Assembly: GCA_034928145.1 (NCBI GenBank)
Contig: JAYFPE010000007.1
Span: 62,001 to 126,000 of the forward strand
Reading direction: 5' to 3'
Length of the DNA: 64,000 bases
DNA from: Pelethousia sp034928145
GTDB lineage: Bacteria > Bacillota > Clostridia > Christensenellales > CAG-138
Shown here: positions 51,852 to 60,730 of the stretch, one piece after another
How positions within the stretch are numbered: the first letter of the stretch is position 1
Layout of the letters: every line of letters begins with the position of its first letter
Notes under the pieces: model-generated
Told to the model about the DNA's origin: nothing
The model's database searches: none
What the model saw: only the letters and a program-made list of their open reading frames with translations
Position numbers and translations under genes: made by a program

Positions 51852-51880
51852 AAAAGCCGCGCATGCTGTGCGGCTTTTAT
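51852..51880 (+). terminator. Terminator-like hairpin inside the sugar operon
   Basis: AAAAGCCGC and GCGGCTTTT form a stem with a short loop followed by ATTTGG. It lies between the permease and DUF624 genes and may partly stop transcription, raising transporter over enzyme expression. Confidence 0.6.
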
Positions 51881-51895
51881 TTGGGGAGGTAGGAC

Positions 51896-52576
51896 ATGGC
51901 TGCTATGAACCATACCGCCGCAAGGGCGGCGGAGGCCGCGCCAGGTGGGGCCGGCAAATACTTTTATCTGCTGTTTACGCACTTTTTCCGGCTGTTTGCG
52001 CTGAATCTGCTGCTGTTGGTATGCTGCCTGCCGGTGATCACAATACCCGCGGCTATAACCGGCGCATGCAGAGCCGTATGCTCTATTATTAGGGGCGATT
52101 CCTGCTATTTCTGGAGGGAGTTTTACGAGGAGTTCAAAACCCGCTTCCTGGGCAAGCTTGGGTGCTGGCTGCTGCTGATGTTGCTTCCCTTTTCGCTTAT
52201 GCTGTGGACATATATGCTGGGCGGCGGCAGCGGGGTTACGGAACCTGTGTTCCTTAGCGCCATGACAATATCGATATTGACGCAGTGCTACTTTTTTGTC
52301 CTAACGGCCGTCGTGGAGCTGCCCCTTGGGCTATGTCTCAAAAACGCGGCGCTGCTGCTGGTGCTGGAATGGAAGGATACGCTTTGCATGCTGGTCGTGC
52401 TGACGGCGCTTGCCTTCCTGCTCTACAATTTATATCCGTACAGCCTGGTCCCGGCGGCCATTATATTGCCCAGCGGCACAGTCTTATTCGTTTGCCGGCG
52501 GTGTCTGGACATATTGGAGCGCCGTCACCTACTGCTGGATTATCATGATAATACGAACGAGGAGGCGCAGCTATGA
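51896..52576 (+). CDS. DUF624 membrane protein
   Basis: A 226-residue protein with five or six membrane segments. FYLLFTHFFRLFALNLLLLVCCLPVITIPAAITGACRAV is the characteristic DUF624 start. Members (YesL-like) accompany carbohydrate ABC transporters in Bacillota, with unknown function. GGGGAGGTAGGAC precedes the ATG. Its end overlaps the dehydrogenase start by four bases. Confidence 0.85.
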   Translation: MAAMNHTAARAAEAAPGGAGKYFYLLFTHFFRLFALNLLLLVCCLPVITIPAAITGACRAVCSIIRGDSCYFWREFYEEFKTRFLGKLGCWLLLMLLPFSLMLWTYMLGGGSGVTEPVFLSAMTISILTQCYFFVLTAVVELPLGLCLKNAALLLVLEWKDTLCMLVVLTALAFLLYNLYPYSLVPAAIILPSGTVLFVCRRCLDILERRHLLLDYHDNTNEEAQL

Positions 52577-53613
52577 AAGCGCTGGTTATGCATGAATACA
52601 ACAAGCTCACCTATCAGGAGGCGCCCACGCCGGAACCAGGGGACCAGGAGGTGCAGGTGCGCCTGCAAGCCTGCGCGGTATGCGGAAGCGATGTGCACGG
52701 TTTTGATGGAAGCTCGGGCCGTCGCCGCCCCCCCATCATCATGGGCCATGAGGCCGCGGGCGTCATATCCGCCTGCGGGCGGAATGTAAAAGGCTATCGG
52801 ATCGGCGAGCGGGTGACCTTCGATTCCACCGTATACTGCAATGCGTGCGACGCTTGCAAAAGAGGCTATGTAAACCTTTGCGCCAACCGGCAGGTGCTGG
52901 GCGTATCCTGCGAGGATTACAGACGGAACGGCTGCTTTGCCGAGTATGTGACCGTACCTTCGTATATTCTTTATAAGCTGCCGGATAATGTGACGTATGT
53001 TCAGGCCGCTATGGTTGAGCCGCTGTCCATCGCCCTTCACGCAGCTACGCGCACAAAGATCGGTGAAAGCGATACCGTGGCCGTTGTGGGCGCCGGCACC
53101 ATCGGCATGCTTATCCTGCAGGTAGTGAGGAGCTTGGGCGCCAAGCGGATCATTGCCCTTGATATAGATGATGAAAGGCTGGAAATAGCAAGGGTAAACG
53201 GCGCCGACTATTGTATCAACTCTAAGGACGCGGGCGCTTGCGATCAGGTGATACAGTGTTCGGCAGGCGGCGTGGATGTAGCCATAGACGCCACCGGCAT
53301 ACCCGCTACCTTCGACCTGTGCGTGCACGCCGTAGCGCTGGGCGGGCGGGTGGTGCTGGTGGGCAATATTGCCCAGCAGGTAGGGTTTCCCTTGCAATAT
53401 GTGGTTACGCGCCAGATAAGCCTCTTTGGCTCCTGTGCCTCCGCAGGGGAATATCCGGATTGTCTCCGGCTCATTTCCGATGGCAAGGTGGATGTGGACA
53501 GCATGATCTCCAAGGTCGTGCCCCTGGCTGAGGGCGATTACTGGATGAACAAGCTATACCGCAGGGAAGACGGGCTTTCTAAGCTGGTGTTCCGCTGCGG
53601 CGACGAGGAATAG
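52573..53613 (+). CDS. Zinc-dependent polyol/sugar-acid dehydrogenase (MDR family)
   Basis: A 346-residue medium-chain dehydrogenase. The catalytic zinc ligands are in CAVCGSDVHG and MGHEAAGV. The structural zinc lobe is YCNACDACKRGYVNLC. The NAD-binding loop is VVGAGTIGML. It resembles sorbitol, idonate and galactitol-phosphate dehydrogenases. It probably oxidises an imported polyol or aldonate to a keto form that feeds the kinase and Gnd further along the operon. Confidence 0.9.
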   Translation: MKALVMHEYNKLTYQEAPTPEPGDQEVQVRLQACAVCGSDVHGFDGSSGRRRPPIIMGHEAAGVISACGRNVKGYRIGERVTFDSTVYCNACDACKRGYVNLCANRQVLGVSCEDYRRNGCFAEYVTVPSYILYKLPDNVTYVQAAMVEPLSIALHAATRTKIGESDTVAVVGAGTIGMLILQVVRSLGAKRIIALDIDDERLEIARVNGADYCINSKDAGACDQVIQCSAGGVDVAIDATGIPATFDLCVHAVALGGRVVLVGNIAQQVGFPLQYVVTRQISLFGSCASAGEYPDCLRLISDGKVDVDSMISKVVPLAEGDYWMNKLYRREDGLSKLVFRCGDEE

Positions 53614-53616
53614 GCT

Positions 53617-54747
53617 ATGCAAAAGATCAAAACGGCTGTCATAGGCTGCGGCAAGGTGGGGCATTTCCATGCCGATGCCTTTATGCATTGCGAAAAGGGC
53701 GCGCTGGTGGCCTGCCTTGACAGAGATATGGAGAGAACCGAGGCCTTTGCCAAAAAATACGGCGTCAGAGCATACACCGACCTGGAAACGATGGTGAAGG
53801 AGAGCGGCGTTCAGGCCGTATCTATTTGCACGCCCCATCCAAACCATGCGCAGATAGCGGTACAATGCTGCAAACTGGGGCTGCATATTGCCATAGAAAA
53901 ACCGCTGGCCGCTTCTTTGGAGGATTGCGACGCTATCCTGGCTGCGGCAAAGGAGGCGGGCGTTGTAGGCACCGTCATCTGCCAGCGCAGGTTCTATCCA
54001 CCCGCCATGCGGGTGAAGCGGGCCATTGAGGATGGCAAGATAGGCGTTCCCATCCTGGGCACCGTCAATATGCTGGGCTGGCGGGATATGGACTATTACC
54101 ATAGCGACCCTTGGCGGGGAACATGGCAAGGGGAGGGCGGTGGCGTACTCATAAACCAGGCGCCGCACCAGCTTGACCTGCTGCTGTGGTATATGGGTGA
54201 AATAGATGAACTGTATGGCGTTTGGGATACCCTCAATCACCCGGCGTTGGAGGTGGAGGATACGGCCGCTGCCATCATACGCTTTAAAAACGGAGCCATA
54301 GGCAATATTGTGGTCAGCAATTCTCAAAACCCCGCCCTGTTTGGAAACGTTCGCGTACATGGCGCTAACGGCGCCAGTATAGGCGTGCAAACGGACGGCG
54401 GGGCAATGTTTATTGCCGGCGTATCCGGCATTGCGGAGCCGCCGGTAAACGATTTGTGGACCATCGCTGGGGAGGCGGAGCAACTGGCGGAATACAAGGC
54501 TGCGGATATCGAGTTTTTTAATAGCCTGGATAACATTTGGTATTTCCATATGCAACAGCTCCATGATTTTCTGGACGCAATTGTGAAAGGACGGGAGCCA
54601 TCGATAACCTTGGAAGATGGGCGCAAAACGGTGGAACTCATAACGGGCATATATCGATCCAGCCGGGATAAAAGGCCGGTCAAGTTCCCCCTGAACGCGG
54701 AATATGGCAGTGACTTCGACGGCAGGCTGAAGCGGCCGCCGGTCTGA
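53617..54747 (+). CDS. Gfo/Idh/MocA family oxidoreductase
   Basis: A 376-residue NAD(P)-dependent enzyme. The nucleotide loop is AVIGCGKVGHFHADAF, followed by VSICTPHPNHAQIAVQCCKLGLHIAIEKPLAAS with the catalytic-region Lys of the EKP motif. The C-terminal substrate domain contains HQLDLLLWYMG. It starts 3 bp after the dehydrogenase gene. The substrate is presumably a sugar or inositol-like compound of this pathway. Confidence 0.9.
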   Translation: MQKIKTAVIGCGKVGHFHADAFMHCEKGALVACLDRDMERTEAFAKKYGVRAYTDLETMVKESGVQAVSICTPHPNHAQIAVQCCKLGLHIAIEKPLAASLEDCDAILAAAKEAGVVGTVICQRRFYPPAMRVKRAIEDGKIGVPILGTVNMLGWRDMDYYHSDPWRGTWQGEGGGVLINQAPHQLDLLLWYMGEIDELYGVWDTLNHPALEVEDTAAAIIRFKNGAIGNIVVSNSQNPALFGNVRVHGANGASIGVQTDGGAMFIAGVSGIAEPPVNDLWTIAGEAEQLAEYKAADIEFFNSLDNIWYFHMQQLHDFLDAIVKGREPSITLEDGRKTVELITGIYRSSRDKRPVKFPLNAEYGSDFDGRLKRPPV

Positions 54748-54785
54748 ATTATATACGAAAATACCTAGGGGGAGAGACGATTACG

Positions 54786-55844
54786 ATGAAACGCTACGCA
54801 CTTATCGTACCAACGAGCATGGGAGTACGTATCACGCCGACAAGCCGCCAACCGGTGCATATAAGCCATGAGTATTATATGCATGCAACAAGCGCCGAAA
54901 CAAATGCGGCTACGGTTTCGGCCTCGCTGGGCCTGCCGGTCAAGGTTCTTACCAATTTTGTGGAGGGCTCGCCCATCGCCGCCTTTATTAAAGCGGATTT
55001 AAGGAGCCGCAATTTGGAATATGAGGGCAAGGAGATACCGCAGGGTGATCCCTGGGGATACCGTCATCAGTTCAACATAGCGGATTGCGGCTATGGCGTG
55101 CGGGGGCCGAGGGTATATAATGATCGCGCCGGAGAGGTGGGCCAAATACTAAACGTTGCGGATTTCGACCTGGAACGCATATTTGGAACGGAAGGCGCTG
55201 AAATCCTCCACATGTCCGGCCTGATAGCGGCGATGTCCCAGGATACGGGCGAGTTCTGCCTGCAGCTCGCCAGGGCGGCCAAGGCCTATGGAACCAGAAT
55301 ATCCTTTGACCTTAATCATAGGGCCTCGTTCTGGAAGGACCGGGAGGGGGAGCTTACCGAAATATTCAGGGAGATAGCCTCTATCGCGGATATTTTGACT
55401 GGCAATGAGGAGGATTTTCAGCTTTGCCTGGGCGTAAAGGGGCCGGCCGCGGGCGGGAAGGACATTGCGGGCAAAATCGAAGGCTTCCGGGAGATGATCA
55501 TGGGGGTCCAGGAGAAATACCCCAACGTAAGTACATTTGCCACTACCCTGCGGGAGGTGATAAACGCCAACGAGCACCTATGGGGGGCTATATTGCTTAA
55601 AGACGGGCAATGGCACGTTGCCGAGCCGCGGCACATACAGGTGCTGGATCGCATAGGCGGCGGCGACGGTTTTGTGGGCGGCTTGCTTTACGGCATACTG
55701 AGAGGCTGGAGCCCGGAAGATTGCCTGCACTTCAGCTGGGCTACGGGCGCACTTGCTACCACGCTGCTCGAGGACTATGCCCAGCCTGCGGATGAAGAGC
55801 AGGTGTGGTCAATTTGGAAGGGCAACGCCCGCGTAATGCGCTGA
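54786..55844 (+). CDS. PfkB family sugar kinase (KdgK-like)
   Basis: A 352-residue kinase. The C-terminal anion-hole signature, usually DTxGAGDAF, reads DRIGGGDGFVGGLLYG, a variant seen in 2-keto-3-deoxygluconate or ketogluconate kinases. SETNAATVSASLGLPVKVLTNF and ILTGNEEDFQLCLG are also present. GGGGGAGAGACGATTACG precedes the ATG. It should phosphorylate the keto-sugar acid made by the upstream dehydrogenases. Confidence 0.87.
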   Translation: MKRYALIVPTSMGVRITPTSRQPVHISHEYYMHATSAETNAATVSASLGLPVKVLTNFVEGSPIAAFIKADLRSRNLEYEGKEIPQGDPWGYRHQFNIADCGYGVRGPRVYNDRAGEVGQILNVADFDLERIFGTEGAEILHMSGLIAAMSQDTGEFCLQLARAAKAYGTRISFDLNHRASFWKDREGELTEIFREIASIADILTGNEEDFQLCLGVKGPAAGGKDIAGKIEGFREMIMGVQEKYPNVSTFATTLREVINANEHLWGAILLKDGQWHVAEPRHIQVLDRIGGGDGFVGGLLYGILRGWSPEDCLHFSWATGALATTLLEDYAQPADEEQVWSIWKGNARVMR

Positions 55845-55883
55845 TTGACCGTGCGGATTTTTTCAAATAAAAGGAGAAGGGAA

Positions 55884-57332
55884 ATGAAAGCGGATATCGG
55901 ACTGATCGGCCTTGCGGTAATGGGCGAAAATTTGGTGATGAACATGGAGTCCAAGGGCTTTACGGCGGCAGTATTCAACAGGACTACCGCCAAGGTGCAC
56001 AGCTTCCTTGAAGGGCGCGCTAGGGATAAAAATATTATAGGCGCCTATTCCATAGACGAATTGGTGGGCAGCCTTAAAAAGCCCCGCAGGATCATGATGA
56101 TGGTCAAGGCGGGGGCGGCGGTAGACGAGCTTATTGAAACCCTGCTTCCCCATCTGGAACCTGGAGATATCCTGATCGACGGCGGCAATAGCCACTTTAC
56201 GGATACCATACGCAGAACCACATATGTTGAAAGCAAGGGGTTTATGTATATCGGAACCGGCGTTTCCGGCGGCGAGGAGGGGGCGCTAAGGGGCCCCTCT
56301 ATGATGCCCGGTGGTTCTCCCGGGGCCTGGATTTATGTTAAGGATATATTCCAAGCGATCTGCGCCAAGGTGGAGGATGGTTCTCCCTGCTGTGAATGGG
56401 TGGGGGAAAACGGCGCGGGCCATTTTGTAAAAATGGTGCATAACGGCATCGAATACGGTGACATGCAGCTCATCTGCGAGGCCTATCAGTTTATGCGGGA
56501 TGGCCTGCAAATGCGGGCGGATGAGATGCATGAGGTATTCAAAGACTGGAACGAAACCGAGCTTGACAGCTATCTTATCGAGATAACCGGGGATATATTT
56601 GCGTATAAGGATACGGATGGCGTACCGATGGTGGATAAGATATTGGATACCGCCGGGCAGAAGGGAACGGGCAAATGGACGGGCATAGCCGCCCTTGAAG
56701 AAGGCGTACCCCTTACGCTTATTGGGGAGGCGGTGTTTGCCCGCTGCCTTTCCGCCATGAAGGAGGAAAGAGTAGCGGCGGCGAAAGCCTTTCCGGGGCA
56801 GGCGGGCAGGATAGATTACAACCGGGAGGAGTGCATTGAGCAACTCCGGAAGGCGCTTTATGCCTCGAAGATAATCTCTTACGCGCAGGGCTATACCCTC
56901 ATGCGGGCGGCGGCAAAAACCTATGGCTGGAATCTAAATTACGGTGGCATTGCCCTTATGTGGCGCGGCGGCTGCATTATCCGGTCCGTGTTCCTAAGCA
57001 AGATAAAGGAAGCCTACGATCGGAACCCGGGGCTGGAAAACCTGCTCCTCGATCCTTATTTTGGCGAGGTCGTAAAGGGCCTTGTCCCTGCCTGGCGCAG
57101 GATCGTTGCCGAGGCGGTGACCCACGGCATACCCATGCCGGCTTTTTCCGCGGCTCTGGCCTATTTTGACGGCTATACCACCGAAAGGCTTCCGGCCAAC
57201 CTTTTGCAAGCGCAGCGGGATTATTTTGGCGCCCACACCTATGAGCGCTTAGATGCGCCCCGGGGACAATTTTTCCATACTAACTGGACGGGGCGTGGAG
57301 GAAGCACCGCTGCGTCAACTTATACCGTTTAG
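55884..57332 (+). CDS. gnd: 6-phosphogluconate dehydrogenase, decarboxylating
   Basis: A 482-residue enzyme converting 6-phosphogluconate to ribulose 5-phosphate and CO2 with NAD(P). The nucleotide loop is LIGLAVMGENLVMNMESKG and FNRTTAKV. The substrate site is GTGVSGGEEGALRGPSMMPGG, and KMVHNGIEYGDMQLICEAY carries the catalytic Lys. AAGGAGAAGGGAA precedes the ATG at 55884. Its presence links the operon to gluconate-type substrates. Confidence 0.95.
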   Translation: MKADIGLIGLAVMGENLVMNMESKGFTAAVFNRTTAKVHSFLEGRARDKNIIGAYSIDELVGSLKKPRRIMMMVKAGAAVDELIETLLPHLEPGDILIDGGNSHFTDTIRRTTYVESKGFMYIGTGVSGGEEGALRGPSMMPGGSPGAWIYVKDIFQAICAKVEDGSPCCEWVGENGAGHFVKMVHNGIEYGDMQLICEAYQFMRDGLQMRADEMHEVFKDWNETELDSYLIEITGDIFAYKDTDGVPMVDKILDTAGQKGTGKWTGIAALEEGVPLTLIGEAVFARCLSAMKEERVAAAKAFPGQAGRIDYNREECIEQLRKALYASKIISYAQGYTLMRAAAKTYGWNLNYGGIALMWRGGCIIRSVFLSKIKEAYDRNPGLENLLLDPYFGEVVKGLVPAWRRIVAEAVTHGIPMPAFSAALAYFDGYTTERLPANLLQAQRDYFGAHTYERLDAPRGQFFHTNWTGRGGSTAASTYTV

Positions 57333-57440
57333 TTCATAGCGGCGATTTCATACGCTTTATTCTGAACGAGAAAATAGCCTTAGGGGGTATTGCGGTAAAC
57401 AAAGCCGATGCGCGCATAGGCAGGAGAGGAATCAAAAAAC

Positions 57441-57469
57441 TTGTTATTGGAACACGGCTTGTTTATAAT
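57441..57469 (+). promoter_or_regulatory. Promoter of the GntR regulator gene
   Basis: TTGTTA (57441-57446) and TATAAT (57464-57469) have a 17-bp spacer, 27 bp before the ATG, giving the regulator its own transcript. Confidence 0.7.
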
Positions 57470-57496
57470 GAATAGAAAACATCAAAGGGTGAGCGT

Positions 57497-58198
57497 ATGG
57501 AGCCAATCGCATTTTTCGGAGAGTCGCTTTCCGAGTATACTGCAAAGCAGATTATAGATTATATAATCACGGAAAAGCTCCAGCCCGGGGATCAGCTGCC
57601 AAACGAAATCGAGCTTGGCAATGCCTTGGGTGTAGGCAGAAGCACGGTTAGAGAGGCCGCGAAGATTTTAATATCCCGCAATATAATCAGAATAGAGCGG
57701 GGGCGGGGAACCTTTGTATCCCAAAAACCGGGCGTATCCGATGATCCGCTAGGATTCCAATTCGTGCAGAATAAATCGCAGCTTCTTTTGGAACTGTTAC
57801 AGCTTCGCGCAATCATAGAGCCGTCGCTGGCCGAGCTGGCCGCACAGAACGCAACGGCGGAAGAGATCGACAGGCTGCAATTCTTTGAAGGCAAGCTTGA
57901 GGAAGCGTATCACAAAAAGCAGGATCACAGCGAATTTGATATCAGCTTTCATACCGAGGTTGCAAAATGCTCGCACAACAGCGTTGTGGATCTTATATTC
58001 CCGGTACTTATCAAAACGGTGCCCATGACGGTGCAATACACCCATTACGCCTTGGTGACGGAAACAATCCACGATCACGTAGCCATCATCAAAGCCATTA
58101 GCGAACGTGACGGCAGAACGGCAAGAAACACCATGGAGGAGCATATAAGGCGCAACATCCGATTTGTCAGGAAAGGCGCACTCAATACCACTCCCTAG
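57497..58198 (+). CDS. GntR family regulator, FadR/FCD subfamily
   Basis: A 233-residue regulator. The N-terminal winged helix contains KLQPGDQLPNEIELGNALGVGRSTVREAAKIL. The C-terminal FCD domain (LLQLRAIIEPSLAELAAQNATAEE, FHTEVAKCSHNSVV) has metal-binding His residues and usually senses sugar acids. It is the likely controller of the operon from 48594, acting perhaps at the palindrome near 48470. Confidence 0.9.
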   Translation: MEPIAFFGESLSEYTAKQIIDYIITEKLQPGDQLPNEIELGNALGVGRSTVREAAKILISRNIIRIERGRGTFVSQKPGVSDDPLGFQFVQNKSQLLLELLQLRAIIEPSLAELAAQNATAEEIDRLQFFEGKLEEAYHKKQDHSEFDISFHTEVAKCSHNSVVDLIFPVLIKTVPMTVQYTHYALVTETIHDHVAIIKAISERDGRTARNTMEEHIRRNIRFVRKGALNTTP

Positions 58199-58223
58199 GT
58201 CTATATGCCAGTCAAAAATCATC

Positions 58224-58258
58224 AGGCTGCCGGGCTAAAGAGGCAGCCTTTTCTGTTT
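58224..58258 (+). terminator. Terminator after the GntR gene
   Basis: AGGCTGCC and GGCAGCCT form an 8-bp stem with a 10-base loop, then TTTTCTGTTT. Confidence 0.8.
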
Positions 58259-58401
58259 ATACCACTTATGGCAGGCTCCAGAAAAAGAAGCCAAGGAGAG
58301 CTTTGCCAAACAGTCTTTATGCCGGAACCTTTGAACAAAACGCACCCGCTTGTGATGCCCTTTTGCTGTTTTGCCATATGTCTTAAGCAGGCGGGTTGCG
58401 C

Positions 58402-59289
58402 TTATCGAATCACCTGCTGCTTGCTGGCGACATAAATCTCATACCACTCCGAACGATCCAGTTCCACGTCGAGCGCAGCGAGCGCCGCATCCAGACGCTC
58501 CAGCCTGCTGCTGCCGCTAAGGGCGATTGCCTGCACCGGATGATAGAGGATCCATGCAAAAACCAGCGTCTCCGGTTTGACATTCTTCTTAGCCGCGATC
58601 CTTTTGATCGTTTTGCGCGCCTGCGCATAGGGCGCTTCCTCGCTCGTGAGCAGCCGGCCGCCGCACAGCGGAGACCAAATCATAGGATGGATATGCTTCT
58701 GCGTCAAAACATCCATCATTCCGGAGTTAAAATGTTCAAAGCAGCAGGGATTCCATTCGATCTGATTCGTCCGCAGCTGCCCGTCCATCAGCTCATTCAG
58801 AGCGGCAAACTTGAACGGATCAAAATTGGATACGCCCGCTTCTTTGATAAGCCCTTGCTTCATCAGTTCCTTAAGCGCCGCAGCAACTTCATGGTGATCG
58901 ATCAGAGGATCCTCGCGATGGATCAGATAAAGATCCACATAATCGCACTTTAGCCGCCTCAGGCTGCCCTTGCAGGCATTGATGATATTATCATACGTCG
59001 TGTCATAATAGGTGAAGGAACCCCGATCGTCATTCCGCACCGAAATACCGGTTTTGGTAACCAGCGTGTACTCGTCTCTCCTGCGTTTGGGCAGCACTTT
59101 GCCAAGCTGCTCCTCGCTTTGACCGGATCCGTAAATCTCGGCGGTATCGAAGGTGTTGACGCCGCGATCCAGACAACCGCAGACAAACTTCTCCAGCTCG
59201 CCGCTTGACATATTCCAGTTATGCAGACGCCAGAAGCCCTGCACGATTCTGGAGAAGTGCATCCCCGGTGCGATCTCAATATACTTCAT
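58402..59289 (-). CDS. Aldo/keto reductase, YdhF-like
   Basis: A 295-residue TIM-barrel oxidoreductase. The tetrad is visible as Asp and Tyr in NTFDTAEIYG, Lys in LVTKTG and His in LIHRED. KEAGVSNFDPFKF and the C-terminal ALSGSSRLERLDAALAAL bind NADP. It reduces aldehydes or ketones; the specific substrate is unknown. It is monocistronic and convergent with the GntR gene. Confidence 0.9.
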   Translation of the reverse strand: MKYIEIAPGMHFSRIVQGFWRLHNWNMSSGELEKFVCGCLDRGVNTFDTAEIYGSGQSEEQLGKVLPKRRRDEYTLVTKTGISVRNDDRGSFTYYDTTYDNIINACKGSLRRLKCDYVDLYLIHREDPLIDHHEVAAALKELMKQGLIKEAGVSNFDPFKFAALNELMDGQLRTNQIEWNPCCFEHFNSGMMDVLTQKHIHPMIWSPLCGGRLLTSEEAPYAQARKTIKRIAAKKNVKPETLVFAWILYHPVQAIALSGSSRLERLDAALAALDVELDRSEWYEIYVASKQQVIR

Positions 59290-59765
59290 GTTTTTCTCCT
59301 GTCATTGTGCAAGATCTTCTGACGTTCAGCTCTTTTCGATGGCACACACGTAACCTTCCCTCTATCCATGACAACTTTGCGTATAGATGCCATGTTGATT
59401 TCTAGTGAGCTGTTCGTTGTCAGATTTCTACCTTGCGCATTTTTCGTTTCTGCTATGGCCGTTGTTCACCGGATACAGAATTACGTATTGATTAATCATA
59501 GCATTCAAAGAAGCGAATCACAAGCCGGAATTGCGTTGGTTCCCACGAGCGCCCGGTTTTCATTATGCCGCGTATGGCAATTCACCACTTTGGTCAACCG
59601 TGGTTCTTTCCTTTCAAATTATATCTAAAGTCCGAGGGCTCCCCATTAACCGGGGTTGCCGAAAGGCGCGGGGCGACATCGTGCAGGCAAATCCCACTTT
59701 TGGGGCCACGGCAGGGGCAATGCCGCCCCATGCCCTGCTCAGCGTTTTGCCCGCGGCGGCGTAGT
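59290..59765. other. Intergenic stretch without recognised genes
   Basis: The left half is AT-richer and the right half GC-rich. Small stem-loops occur near 59635-59665 and 59700-59760. No frame with a ribosome binding site, and no known RNA, was identified. Confidence 0.45.
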
Positions 59766-59794
59766 TTTACTTTTCGTGCCCATACTGTTATACT
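59766..59794 (+). promoter_or_regulatory. Probable promoter of the response regulator gene
   Basis: TTTACT (59766-59771) and TATACT (59789-59794) have a 17-bp spacer, 39 bp before the ATG. Confidence 0.5.
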
Positions 59795-59832
59795 GGGGGC
59801 ATAAAAGGGCCCGTTTGGGCGGAGGGTTTTGC

Positions 59833-60594
59833 ATGTATCGCGTAGTGCTTATTGATGATGAGGCCATCATCGTGGAGGGGCTTAAGAAGGTGGTGGACTG
59901 GGCGGGTTTTGGCTGTGAGGTTGTGGCCACGGCCGGAGACGCGGCCAGCGGCATGGCGATGATCCGCGAACACAAGCCGGATATCTTCTTTACGGATATC
60001 CGCATGCCTGATATGGACGGCCTGACCATGATCGCTGCGCTCAAGAGCGAGTTCCCCGATATGCAGGTGGCTGTGCTCACGGGCTATGCGGATTTTGAAT
60101 ATGCCCAGCAGGCGATCCGCCTGGGCGTGACCCGCTTTTTGCTCAAGCCCAGCCGCATGGATGAGATTAACGAAAGCTTAAGGGCTATGATCGCTAACCT
60201 CGAACGGCTCAGCGCCCTTAGGCAGGCGGAGGGCGATGCGTCGTCCGACGCGGAGGAGGAGCAGGGTGCGGGCAGCTTTATCGTGCGCAATGCAATCGCA
60301 TATATCGAGGAAAACTGCGCCGGCCGGCTCACCCTGCAGGATGTGGCGGAGCATTGCTATGTTTCCCAGTGGCACCTTTCCAGGCTGCTCAACAAGCACG
60401 CGGGCAAGAATTTTTATGATATCCTCAATGAAACGCGCATTGCCGAGGCCAAGAAGCTGTTGCGCGACCCTGGGCTAAAGATCGGCGATATCGGCGACGT
60501 GGTGGGCTATAGCGACGCGGGGCACTTTGCCAGGGTGTTCAAGCGCCTCGAAGGCATGAGCGCCAACGAATACCGCAACCGTATGAAGCCCTGA
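59833..60594 (+). CDS. AraC-type response regulator
   Basis: A 253-residue two-component regulator. The receiver domain has the acidic pair in LIDDEAIIVEG, the phospho-Asp in DIFFTDIRMPDMDG and the Lys in FLLKPSRM. Two AraC helix-turn-helix motifs follow (LTLQDVAEHCYVSQWHLSRLLNKHAG and IGDIGDVVGYSDAGHFARVFKRLEG). GGAGGGTTTTGC precedes the ATG. YesN-type regulators usually pair with a YesM kinase for sugar uptake, but none is in the window. It may control the chitobiose genes downstream. Confidence 0.9.
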   Translation: MYRVVLIDDEAIIVEGLKKVVDWAGFGCEVVATAGDAASGMAMIREHKPDIFFTDIRMPDMDGLTMIAALKSEFPDMQVAVLTGYADFEYAQQAIRLGVTRFLLKPSRMDEINESLRAMIANLERLSALRQAEGDASSDAEEEQGAGSFIVRNAIAYIEENCAGRLTLQDVAEHCYVSQWHLSRLLNKHAGKNFYDILNETRIAEAKKLLRDPGLKIGDIGDVVGYSDAGHFARVFKRLEGMSANEYRNRMKP

Positions 60595-60626
60595 TCCCCG
60601 GCTAAACACAACAAGCAAAGACAAAA

Positions 60627-60656
60627 AGAGGCACGGCAAAGCGCAGTGCCTTCTTT
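60627..60656 (+). terminator. Hairpin after the response regulator gene
   Basis: AAGAGGCAC and GTGCCTTCTT form a stem around a 10-base loop followed by a T-rich stretch. Confidence 0.5.
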
Positions 60657-60730
60657 GGTGATTTTGTATAATTAATATAGCATATGATGCCCGGCTTGGG
60701 CCGGCACGCGATCGTGGAGGGCTCATCTTT

